From assembly GCA_036939755.1 (NCBI GenBank), contig JALLAZ010003057.1, positions 1-10,413 on the forward strand: a stretch of 10,413 nt of DNA. The letters run 5' to 3'. The DNA is from Stephanodiscus triporus (taxonomy: Eukaryota > Bacillariophyta > Thalassiosirophyceae > Thalassiosirales > Thalassiosiraceae). This document shows, one piece after another, positions 1 to 7,870 of this stretch; position 1 is the stretch's first letter; the number at the start of each line of letters is the position of its first letter. A program made the position numbers and the translations under genes. The notes beneath the pieces are model-generated. The model ran no database searches and was not told where the DNA came from. It saw only the letters and a program-made list of their open reading frames with translations.

Positions 1-772
1 GTAGCTAATAAATAAATTAATACTCTATCAATTAATCGAATTAATTGAATCGCTTTGCCTGCCCCCTCCCCCAACCCCTCGCCCGCGTCGGGTTTGCGCT
101 GGATTGGGTATACCTGTAAAATCTGTGCCGCTGGAGGCAGCAGAAGCTCACCATGGTGGGGATGTTTGTGGGTTGTGTTTGGTTGTTTTACGATGGGATT
201 TCCATACTATACCCACGTCGAAAACCTACGGGGTGGGAGTTTTTTGCTCCCGCCGGAACCCTTATAGGGGTAAAGCTGTTAAGTATTTTGAAACTAAAAA
301 TGAAAATCTGTGAAGTAAAGGTGCTTTCTCTTTCTCTTAAGTAAATTACGATCAACCATATCTCAGCCAATAATTATTGCCATATCATGCCCCAAGTGAA
401 GCTTCCTATTTTTTTTACCTGCTGCCAAACAATAGTTTCATGGGGACAAAGTGAAGTTCTCGATTTTCAGGGACCCAATGGTAAATTCAGGTCAAACGTA
501 CAGTACAATGTCTGGACTCTCTTGACACAAAACGGGACTCCCAATTAGGACATTCCAGCAGATCAAGCGTTCACCACTGACCAAGACCCACGACCCAAGC
601 ATCATGTTGCAGTGTTCATCCGTGGAGAGAACGAGACCACCACTGCCTTTTTCAATTGCAGGAATTTGCTCATAATTTTGGGTTAAAATTCTTTGGCACC
701 AACTTCATTTGCGTTTAGAGGTGGTCGGCATCTCCTAACCACATGTTGGCCACAATTTCTCACTGTAAGAAT
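1..772. other. Non-coding stretch, no gene recognised
   Basis: I see no reading frame with recognisable protein content in this stretch. The first 50 bases are very AT-rich and hold a 9-bp inverted repeat with a 3-base spacer (28-36 and 40-48). A C-rich run follows at about 60-85. At 233-255 a GGTGGGAG arm faces a CTCCCGCC arm across a T-rich loop, giving a weak hairpin with one mismatch. The last 200 bases lead into the decayed leucine-rich-repeat gene and probably include its former upstream region, but no promoter element could be defined. Confidence 0.4.
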
Positions 773-860
773 ATGGAAGACGTTGCACGGAGAGGAGGGT
801 CTCACTGATCATGGCGAAGAGGCTCCTCCTGAAGGAGAGCAAGGCATCCCCAACCCCGAT

Positions 861-923
861 GATGAAGATGAGTTACCCAATGATGAAGATGAGTTACCCA
901 ATGATGAAGATGAGTTACCCGAT
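861..923 (+). repeat. Three tandem 21-bp units encoding DEDELPN
   Basis: Three consecutive 21-base units (861-881, 882-902, 903-923) are identical except at the end of the last one. They encode three copies of a DEDELPN heptad in the acidic N-terminal part of the decayed LRR gene. The unit is a multiple of three, so copy-number change here would not break the frame, unlike the duplications further downstream. Confidence 0.9.
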
Positions 924-1844
924 GAAGAAGATGCGAATGAGTTTGGAATTGGATCTGGGTGGGAGCAGGAAGGAGCTGATTATTGGGAGAAATGGAGGCG
1001 CATCCGGCATGACAAACTTAGGTGCAGAGTTGAGAAAGTTCAGGGGAACGACCCCGGCATTTTGAGCATTGAATTCGAAGATGATGGAGAGACTATTGAC
1101 TGGGAAAGGTTCGGGGTGATCATCAGGAGAAATACACATTTAGAAGAACTGGTGATTGATGTTGAAACACACATACCCTCCATGCACATGGCTGTTCACT
1201 TTTTTCAGGGGCTTGCACTGAATTGATCCATAAAAAATGGATATATCTGGGTATGGCCAGGCAGACAAATAAGCTATTAGTATGCTCCTTCCGTTCTTCA
1301 AGAATAGTTGGACCATCCTGTCTTTGTCTTGGTCAATCTATGGAGGTAACTCAAGTGGAGATATGTCTACTCTTTCATTTAAGCTTAAGGAGTTCAATTC
1401 TCTGAGAGAAGTTACACTTGATTGTGTTGAGGAAGTTTTGCCTGAAGTCATTGAAGCTTTGACTGGCCATGTTGGTTTGGTGAAACTTGCTCTTAGGTGT
1501 CATGGTGGTCATTGCTTCAGAATCTTACGCTGCTAAGACTCAATGGAATAGACAATGAGCAAGGTGCGGATATTCTTTCAATGGGTCTGTACGGCTACAA
1601 GATTCATCTGAGAGAGCTTGCCGTGGTAGGAAATCATTAAATCACAAAACCTGGATGGCAGACCATCTTTGCCGCTTTGCAGGGTAACCGTCTCAGTCTG
1701 GAGAAACTTGACATTGGAAGCAGTAATATAAATGATGCATGTGCACTCACACTGTCAGGTGCTCTACACTACAACACAACCCTCAAAGCTTTGGACCTTT
1801 CCAGTTTAGGGGTCTACATTAGTAATTACAAATGAGACTTGGGA

Positions 1845-1864
1845 GGAACTATTTGGAACTATTT
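1845..1864 (+). repeat. Exact 10-bp tandem duplication that breaks the LRR frame
   Basis: The decamer GGAACTATTT occurs twice in direct succession. Removing one copy joins the upstream reading ITNETWEELF directly to the downstream reading AGILQTPHSVLEYL and gives a normal LRR. The second copy therefore explains the shift from frame 1 to frame 2. Confidence 0.85.
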
Positions 1865-2023
1865 GCGGGCATTCTACAGACTCCGCATAGCGTGTTGGAA
1901 TATCTGGAACTCATAGGTAATGGGCTTAGGGATGATAATGTCCTATCCCTGGCAAACGCTCTTGTCGGCATTGAGGTTGAGGGAGCTGGGCCTTATCAAC
2001 AATGTTGGTGTGACTGCTGAGGC

Positions 2024-2036
2024 ATGGGAAATGGGA
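2024..2036 (+). repeat. 6-bp duplication with one filler base, breaking the LRR frame
   Basis: ATGGGA occurs at 2024-2029 and 2031-2036 with a single A between. Removing seven bases restores AWEVFLAVLQKP, the expected LRR reading, and accounts for the shift from frame 3 to frame 1. Confidence 0.7.
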
Positions 2037-2349
2037 GGTTTTCTTGGCTGTTCTGCAGAAACCCACTTCAGCGTTGGAGAAAATTGATATGGATTTCATT
2101 CATATCAATAACCGTGTTCTAGTTTCCTTTGCAATTGCTTTAGCCAACAATAACAAGCTACGGGAGTTGAACATTTGCAATGATGCGACGGAGGATTCCT
2201 ATCATACAGCTACAGACTTGGGATGGGAGGCCATTTCCAACCTTTTGTGCAACACATCAAGCATTATGGGCACGTACCATTCCAATCACACACTTACTAT
2301 CAACAATGATTGCGAATTTGGTGGCTTGGAAGAACATCTCAAATCCCTC

Positions 2350-2365
2350 TTCATAATTTCATAAT
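2350..2365 (+). repeat. Exact 8-bp tandem duplication that breaks the LRR C-terminus
   Basis: TTCATAAT occurs twice in direct succession. Removing one copy joins EEHLKSLFII to NRNYNSRQAACHK, the reading expected at the junction of the last LRR and the C-terminal tail, and accounts for the shift from frame 1 to frame 3. Confidence 0.85.
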
Positions 2366-2624
2366 CAACAGGAACTACAATTCCAGGCAAGCAGCATGTC
2401 ACAAGATTATTATGAGCCATTTCAGCAGAAGTGATATTGACCTGCAGCCTTTTGTTACAATGAATCAAAGGATCCTTTCTTTTGCCATTGCCTGGATGAC
2501 AATGAGAGAGGAGAAGGAGGCAGAGACAGAGGGGTGGCCTGGAAGGAGTGATGGGCATTCTCTATTGTATCAACTTATACTTTCTGTGCTGACACTACTT
2601 GAACAAAGATTAGCGTGCATATAA

Positions 2625-3060
2625 CATGGTTAATAAGCCCCTGCTGCCCCCCGCAGTCGGGAGGAGGAGGAGCGATGAGCCTTGACCATTGTTCTAGCCC
2701 TTAAGTAGATAAAAAGGTGTGGTATTATGAATGGAATCATATGAGGCACACATCGTAGCACAAAAGCCCTGTGTTGAAAAGGGAGTGGAAGAATTCTCTT
2801 CTGTGACATCAAAACATGCAAGCTGCATGGCAATCTTAGTTGGCATCTCAGCAAAAGAAATATTGCTTGTTGTGCATTAAGTAGGCAGGTACAGTGCTTT
2901 ATTTGGAGCAATCATGACATTTTGTACAAGACGTTGTGCCACTCCTTCATTTATAGAAGTCACATTCATCAAAGAAATAGTTATTCTCATTCTTTCCCCC
3001 TCTTAATTGCCTCGAGCATCCTGTGCAGCGATAATGCTTTCTTAGGCTTAGAATGGGCTA
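2625..3060. other. No intact gene; possible decayed minus-strand reading frame
   Basis: No intact gene is seen. On the minus strand, the frame from about 2990 down to the TAG near 2697 is open for about 98 codons apart from one TAA. It reads like plausible protein (for example NVMIAPNKALYLPT and FAEMPTKIAMQLACFDVTEE), but I recognise no family and composition alone could produce it. The position between a dead LRR gene and a repeat-rich stretch fits decayed mobile or gene sequence. Confidence 0.2.
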
Positions 3061-3101
3061 TGAAAAATTATGAATGTGAGTGACAGCTAGTTTTATGCTT
3101 C

Positions 3102-3138
3102 CTCTCCGAGTGATTCTGCATCTCTCCGAGTGATTCTG
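3102..3138 (+). repeat. Direct repeat, 17-base unit, period 20
   Basis: CTCTCCGAGTGATTCTG occurs at 3102-3118 and again at 3122-3138. It belongs to the repeat-rich tract that ends with the CTCCCCCT motifs. Confidence 0.85.
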
Positions 3139-3154
3139 AGTTCTGGAGAAATGG

Positions 3155-3199
3155 GAGGCTGAGAGCTGAGAGAAATGTGAGGCTGAGAGCTGAGAGAAA
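3155..3199 (+). repeat. Direct repeat, 21-base unit, period 24
   Basis: A unit beginning GAGGCTGAGAGCTGAGAG and ending in AAA lies at 3155-3175 and is repeated at 3179-3199. Its GA-rich strand bias matches the other repeats in this tract. Confidence 0.85.
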
Positions 3200-3328
3200 G
3201 AGGACATCTTGAGGGTCTCCCATCTGAATTCTGACATCTTCAGATAAGAGATCGTGAGGAGGAGAGCTATGACTTGTGGATGTCCACTTGTGAGATGGAC
3301 AGACCGATTTGGAGTGTTTCACTGCTAT

Positions 3329-3579
3329 ACTCCCCCTCGAGAATGGAGGAATTGTTGCCTGTTCCCAGGAAGAACAATAATTTGCCATTTGCGGGCACTT
3401 ACTTAAATACTTGGAAAGAATCAAATGACGCGGAAAGAATCAGCATTGATTTGTGAACAAGCTCCCCCTGGAGCTGATATCTCGATTGTTGTTGATAGGT
3501 TGAGTTTGGAGTTTACGTTTTGCAGCTCCCCCTGGAGCATTATGGACTGAGATGTTTTGGAGGTTGCTCCCCCTGGAGC
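3329..3579 (-). repeat. Four copies of a polypurine-tract-like motif (AGGGGGAGC on the minus strand)
   Basis: GCTCCCCCTGGAGC occurs exactly three times (3461-3474, 3525-3538, 3566-3579), and a variant, ACTCCCCCTCGAG, lies at 3329-3341. The first and third exact copies share a longer right flank (CTGATAT and CTGACAT). Each exact copy is also a small inverted repeat (GCTCC and GGAGC arms, four-base loop). Read on the minus strand they give runs such as CCAGGGGGAGC, which resemble the polypurine tract next to the 3' LTR of Ty1/copia retrotransposons. The link to a retrotransposon is inference: I found no LTR pair, no reverse transcriptase and no integrase motif. Confidence 0.5.
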
Positions 3580-3639
3580 TGACATTGCACAAAACAGTTT
3601 GCTCACCTTGTTGTCTAACATAAAGATCTTTGCCCATCG

Positions 3640-4330
3640 TTTGTAATTGGAATAGTAAGGAGCATGTTTCTGTTGAACACTTCCGTGGGGTAAGTTCTGT
3701 AATCTTTGACTATTGTTTGGCCGATTGGCGACTAGATCAAACAGGATTCAAATGATTTTCTTGTGCTTGAGAACTGTATGACAACAATGGACGTTATTCG
3801 CTCCAACTGAGGAGTACCTTTGATCTTCTTAAGAGGACTGTTGGTTGCTCTTCTGTGACCCAAGCATTCTTGTGTCTGTTTCCTTGCAGGTTTTCTTCGT
3901 TTGTGGGCCGTGCCGCATAGTAACCAGCCACTTCTTGCATCAGGATGTTGGCTTGACATGATATATTTCTATAACCTGCGTCTCTAGAGTTTGAACCCTC
4001 TTTTGATGGGACCAGATGCTGATGGCAGGGGTGTCACGTTTGTGGTGTGTTCGGTGATGGCCGCCAACATGAGAGATGCGGCAACAATGCCAAAGATGAG
4101 CCTCGAGCCTAATATCTCTGGCGCCACATTCACAAGTGTTTGAGCACCAACGGTTATACGAGCAATGACGTCGCGGAGGAGTTATTGATCGTGTGACATT
4201 ACATGGATTGTTATGAGGACGACGGCGTCGTCGTCGTCGTTCTCGACGCGCACGAGCAGGACCAAGCCCTTAACCACATGACGCTAGCAAGCATCGAGAG
4301 TTCTTCATGACCCGTTGATGGTGATGACAT
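3640..4330 (-). other. No intact gene; possible decayed membrane-protein reading frame on the minus strand
   Basis: No intact gene is seen. On the minus strand, from 4181 down to the TAG at 3984-3986, 65 codons are open and include a hydrophobic segment (about SRLIFGIVAASLMLAAI) that could be a membrane helix. Upstream in the same frame, back to about 4330, the only interruptions are TGA (4305-4307), TAG (4284-4286) and TAA (4182-4184). This may be the decayed end of the neighbouring FYVE-lipase gene or of another gene. I recognise no family, and the frame differs from that of the last lipase segment. A (GTC)n microsatellite lies at about 4226-4242. Confidence 0.2.
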
Positions 4331-4332
4331 CA

Positions 4333-4937
4333 TCAAGCAAGGCCTACCTTTTGCTCATGTCTACTTGGTGTTGGCTTGATCGAAATATTTTCTCCCAGCA
4401 TGGGAGTGAAAGAGCCTCGCCCCAGTATCTCGAAAAGCTTGTGAAGATGATCGAGGACATTAGGCCACACATGATAGGCACGTTCTGTGATAGCATTGAG
4501 GTCGTCTGATAGGTGAGTTTTGACCCAAGTCTCCCGAATGTACAGGAGGTGCTTCAATAGCCCTCGCACTGATGTTGGAGTAAGTCGTGGAACAACGTCA
4601 TCATGCAATACTACGCTGGTGCACATGCCTAAAATAACTTCGAATCTATGCACGATGGCGTTCCGTAGCTATAAACACGAACACAGCCATCTTCAGTTAT
4701 GGACATGGGATCGGTGGCGTCGACGCATTGCTTCTCAAAAATGACGCAGTACATAAATTCCTAGCAGCGCTGCCACACCTTCACCCAAACTGTGGCCCAC
4801 GATACGAATCTTATAGCCGTTCAATGCCAAGTATAGCAATTAGTCAGCAGTTTCTCAAAATAGATTGTATGCAGCCCTCGCCATACCGCACAAGGCGAGA
4901 CCATTACCGCGAAAGACAGAAGTCCATTCCTCGACTC
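4333..4937 (-). pseudogene. Broken catalytic half of a class 3 lipase (diacylglycerol-lipase-like), continuing the FYVE gene
   Basis: This is the core of an alpha/beta-hydrolase of the lipase class 3 family, most like sn1-specific diacylglycerol lipases. In order on the minus strand it shows EEWTSVFRGNGLALCGMARAA (after 4932), GYKIRIVGHSLGEG with the nucleophile-serine motif GHSLG (about 4797-4777), VYSYGTPSC (about 4676-4650), and VVLHDDVVPRLTP with the probable catalytic aspartate (about 4617-4579). A conserved helical stretch then runs to about 4390 and ends at the stop at 4333. The frame is broken by a 5-nt insertion at 4937-4930, TGA at 4857-4855, TAA at 4842-4840, one extra T in a run at 4741-4737, and a 5-nt insertion at 4637-4630. 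I did not find the catalytic histidine region. As it stands the sequence cannot encode an active lipase. Sequencing error is an alternative for the single-base shift but not easily for the rest. Confidence 0.75.
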
Positions 4938-6781
4938 ATCGAGAGAACAACTAGAATAGCTGTTGTGTTCGCCATTTTGATCCTCCTCCTCTTCCCCCTC
5001 CTGTTGGGGAAAAGGAACCGGAGTGGCCCTGATGTCGGTTACAACATCCTGTATTGTCGCCGTTCCCCTAATGCTGAGGCATGCGATTTTATGCTCATCG
5101 TGCGCGAATAACGCCGATGCCGGCTTATCGGAAAAGTGATCGTTGCCCTCGAGATCGTTGTTGTTACCAGCGTGGGTTTGATGATTCTGGTCTAGAGAGG
5201 CATATACCAACCTCCATCCCTGCTGAGCGGCTAACAATTGCATGTCCACCTTGCATTCTGCGTCGATGAAGTCCAACGCCAGCGGAGCAAAGAATAATAG
5301 GGATGAGATGAGGGCGTCGGGCACGTGTTCACAGACCGGATCGAACGGTAGCTTCGATCGAGCGGTCGTGTCATGGCGATGGGTTGCGTCATCAGGGGAA
5401 ATAGTTAAGTAGTCGATTTCCCCATCTTTTCGCGAATGAGCGGCATCGTCCTTGCGTTCGCCGTTGCCGACGCGATCCTGCGCAGTGGATATGGCCAAGA
5501 CGTCGACGACCTTTTCGGAGTCGGGGTCGTAGACGTCCGTCTCGTCCAAAACGGATTCGGAAAACTCCCCTGCGAGGTAATCCCGCGAGCTTCCCTCCCA
5601 CACGACGGTATCGCCCGCTTCCAGGTCCTCGATGTTGGCGTCGTCGGCCATGGGATCCTCACGCAGGATGGGCAGGGGAGGGTTCGTCGGCCTCGAATCG
5701 CTCCGCCGTCCCCCCTCCGTCGTCGACGGCGGAGCGGTCACATCGTCGTCGCCCTCGCCCGGCCTCAACGAATGTATCAATTCCTCCCACTCCGGCCGCA
5801 GGCCCCTGAGCGCGCGATGCTGCGCCAGCGCGTAGAATATCGCCGCGCTCAGCTCGTGCACGCTCAACGGCCAATTCGACTTGTTTATTCCAAGGACCCG
5901 ACACAGCAGGTCGGCGGCGGCCAGGAATTCCTTCCGCAGAAGCAGACCGTACACCCCCTTGAGGCCGTGTTTGCGCAGCACCTCGGCCGTCTCGATCGCG
6001 ACGTACGCCTGTGCCCCGAGGGGTATCGACCTGGCGAGGGATATCGCGAGTCGCGCGAGTCGACACGCCGCGTCCTCGTAGGTGTCCATCCCGGTCTCGA
6101 AGTACGGCGTCAGGTCTCGATCGAGATAATCGCGACACCGAGCGAGACGCCAGAGCACGCGCTCCTCGAGGTCGCGCGCGTCGAGGACGGATTTGCAGCG
6201 GGAGCAAACACGCTCGGGCACCGACGCGTCGTACCCGAGGTGGGGCAGGCTGCACGTGCGCGACGAGTGGGCGTTGCAGAAGGAGTGGCCGCAACGACGG
6301 CAGTGATGACGATGGAGGGTGGGTCCGAACGTACGACGGCAAGCGTAGCAGGACGACGCCCTCTCCCACTGGGGTCGGGGGAGGGGACGTGGGGCCATGG
6401 TTCGCGCGCGGTCGTAGCCCTCGTCCCCCCCCGCCTCGAACGGCTCGTCGTCCTCCTCCTCCCCCTCGCTCCCCCCCTCGCCGTCCATCCCGCCGCCGCC
6501 GCCGCCGCTGGCGTCGTCGCGATCGTCGTCGTCATCGCGACCGCCGTCCGTCCCCCCGACGTCGCGATGATCGTTCGATCCGTGCCGTTGCCGGTTCCCA
6601 CGTCGTCGTGCTCCTCCTCCCCCCCCCCGGCGATCATCATCGCCCGATGATGCGGCCCCCTCCTTCTTCCCCTTCTCCGCCCCCTCCCACTCGTACGTCC
6701 TCCACTCCCGCACGAGCTGACGCTCGATCCACGGTAGCGACGTGAACCTCGACCCAGCGAATACGACGTCGCCGTGGTTTC

Positions 6782-6812
<31 letters not shown>

Positions 6813-7870
6813 CGTCGTCGCGACGGAGACGCCGACGACCACGGCCCTTCCCCCCCCCCCCCCCCCCGACCCCCCCCCCCCGACCCGAGGAGGGGCGTCG
6901 TCGTTCTCGTCGGCACGGCGTATCCCCTCCCCGAGACGTCGCCGATGTCGCTCGCGAAACCGGCGGCGGACGACGTCGAGGACGTCGCGATCATCGATCC
7001 GAGCAAACGCGACGATCGCACGCCCGATCGCGCCGCGCGTAGGAGTCGAGCGGAGCGATGCGACGCCGACGATCCCAATTCCGACAGGAGGAGGGTGAGG
7101 TCCGTCAGGGCCGCGTAGGACGCGTTGGCCAGGAGGAGGGTCGCCGCTGCCGCGGCGGCGGTGGCAGCAGTGGCGGTAGTAGTAGTCGTAGTCGTCGATG
7201 TCGTCGATGTCGTCGATGTCGTCGACGTAGTCGGATCCGTCGTCCTCGCGCGATCGGCGGTGACGACTATCGCCGCGTCCACCGAGCCGATCGCCGACGT
7301 CCCGCTCTCCGTCCCGTCGTCGTCGTCGTTCTCGTCGTCGTCTCGGATTCGCGCTCGTCGTCGCGGTCCTTCGCGTCGATGTCGCCCCGCCTCGAATCTG
7401 TGCCGCTCCCGGCATTGCCGCCGCGGCCGCTGCTGCGACGACGGCGACGACGACTTCTTGCCATCTCCATCGTCGCCATGATGAACATTCTTGACCTCCT
7501 TGACCCCTTCGACTTCGTCGTCGTCGTAATCGTCGAACCACGACGCCGGGGGCGGGAGCAATGTCATCATCGTCTCGCCCGTCTCCCCCTCGTCGTCGTC
7601 GTCATCGTCGTCATCCTCCCTCCTCCCGCCGTCGTCGCCGTCGTCGTCGTCAAATATCCCGACCATCGCCTCGTCCATCGCACGTTCGAAATCCCTCAGG
7701 TTGTCGTATACGTCACCGTCGCCGTCGTCGTCGTCGTCTTCTTCTTCTTCGTGGCCGCGATCGCGTTTTTCATCTCCCTCGGGGACTGGGGGAGCGCCAG
7801 GACGACGAAGACGACGCGATCTTTTCCCCATCGTCGTCGCCGCCGCCGCGTCCGCCTTGTTGGGGGGCAT
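4935..7870 (-). CDS. FYVE zinc-finger protein, N-terminal and middle part of a FYVE-lipase gene (frame switch at poly-G)
   Basis: FYVE domains bind phosphatidylinositol 3-phosphate on endosomal membranes. From the N-terminus there is an acidic region with NLRDFERAMDEAMVGIFDD, a second probable conserved block (ALTDLTLLLSELGSSASHRS), and two poly-glycine tracts where the frame changes (6850-6881). After that come SLPWIERQLVREWRTYEWEG, the FYVE finger (about 6365-6190), a helical region, and the start of the lipase fold with SIRGTATIQDVV (about 5080-5045). The FYVE finger shows CxxC, RHHCRRCG, two further cysteines and RVCxxC; the first position of the usual WxxD motif is kept (WERA) but its Asp is not. 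I chose the ATG at 7870 because the sequence from there is protein-like; 7942 (24 residues upstream) and 7831 are alternatives. The second frame has an apparent start at 7541, but its sequence before the poly-G tracts is a low-complexity shadow. Whether the gene is functional is doubtful, because the catalytic part that follows is broken. Confidence 0.7.
6780..6812 (+). repeat. (GTC)n trinucleotide microsatellite
   Basis: A run of about eleven GTC/CGT units lies within the FYVE gene, where the minus strand encodes a poly-aspartate tract. It lies just C-terminal of the poly-G frame switch. Similar shorter triplet tracts occur at about 7190-7225 and 7715-7740. Confidence 0.8.
6850..6881 (+). 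repeat. Two poly-C tracts (18 and 12 bases) at the frame switch of the FYVE gene
   Basis: A run of 18 C (6850-6867), then GA, then 12 C (6870-6881). On the minus strand they encode glycine runs in whichever frame is read. Protein-like sequence lies in one frame before the tracts and in another after them, so a length change in one tract (real slippage or base-calling error) is the simplest explanation. Confidence 0.85.

Larger units (their letters stand above)
773..2624 (+). pseudogene. Decayed leucine-rich-repeat (LRR) protein gene, diatom LRR family
   Basis: LRR proteins of the ribonuclease-inhibitor type are expanded in centric diatoms; their partners are mostly unknown, and I infer no function here. 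The order of parts is a possible start at 773, an acidic N-terminus, a domain with WERFG and RRNTHLEELVI (frame 3, to 1223), about seven LRRs, and the C-terminal tail with the HFSRSDIDLQPFV and FAIAWM motifs (to 2624). The homology moves through all three frames: frame 3 to 1235, frame 1 from 1237 to about 1503, frame 3 from 1515 to 1823, frame 1 to 1854, frame 2 to about 1967, frame 3 to about 2030, frame 1 to 2357, then frame 3. In-frame stops lie at 1224-1226 (TGA), 1270-1272 (TAA) and 1638-1640 (TAA). No GT-AG introns explain the shifts. Several are short duplications, which favours true decay over base-calling error. The start is uncertain, because the frame of the 773 ATG must also shift near 790. 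Confidence 0.8.

Noticed and set aside
235..251. Rho-independent terminator (GGGAG, T-rich loop, CTCCC)
   Set aside because: The context is eukaryotic, there is no upstream gene in the window, and the T run lies in the loop rather than after the stem.
773..2624. LRR gene with introns instead of frameshifts
   Set aside because: The breaks have no intervening sequence long enough for an intron and no GT-AG pairs. Three are explained by short duplications, and the homology is continuous across most of them.
3329..3579. CRISPR array
   Set aside because: The repeats are only 14 bases, spacing is irregular (about 41 to 132 bases), there are no cas genes, and the setting is eukaryotic.
5659..6369. 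236-codon minus-strand frame overlapping the FYVE finger
   Set aside because: It is out of frame with the zinc finger, Arg/Pro/Ala-rich, and has no domain signature.
5436..6650. 404-codon open frame on the plus strand opposite the FYVE gene
   Set aside because: It is a shadow of the GC-rich, GAC/CGN-rich codon use on the minus strand. It contains no recognisable domain and is exactly antiparallel to the clear FYVE and lipase sequence.
6890..7541. N-terminal part of the 906-codon minus-strand frame as the true N-terminus of the FYVE protein
   Set aside because: It is R-, G- and D-rich low-complexity sequence, while the other frame over the same bases carries protein-like blocks (NLRDFERAMDEAMVG, ALTDLTLLLSELGSS). 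The real frame therefore switches at the poly-G tracts.
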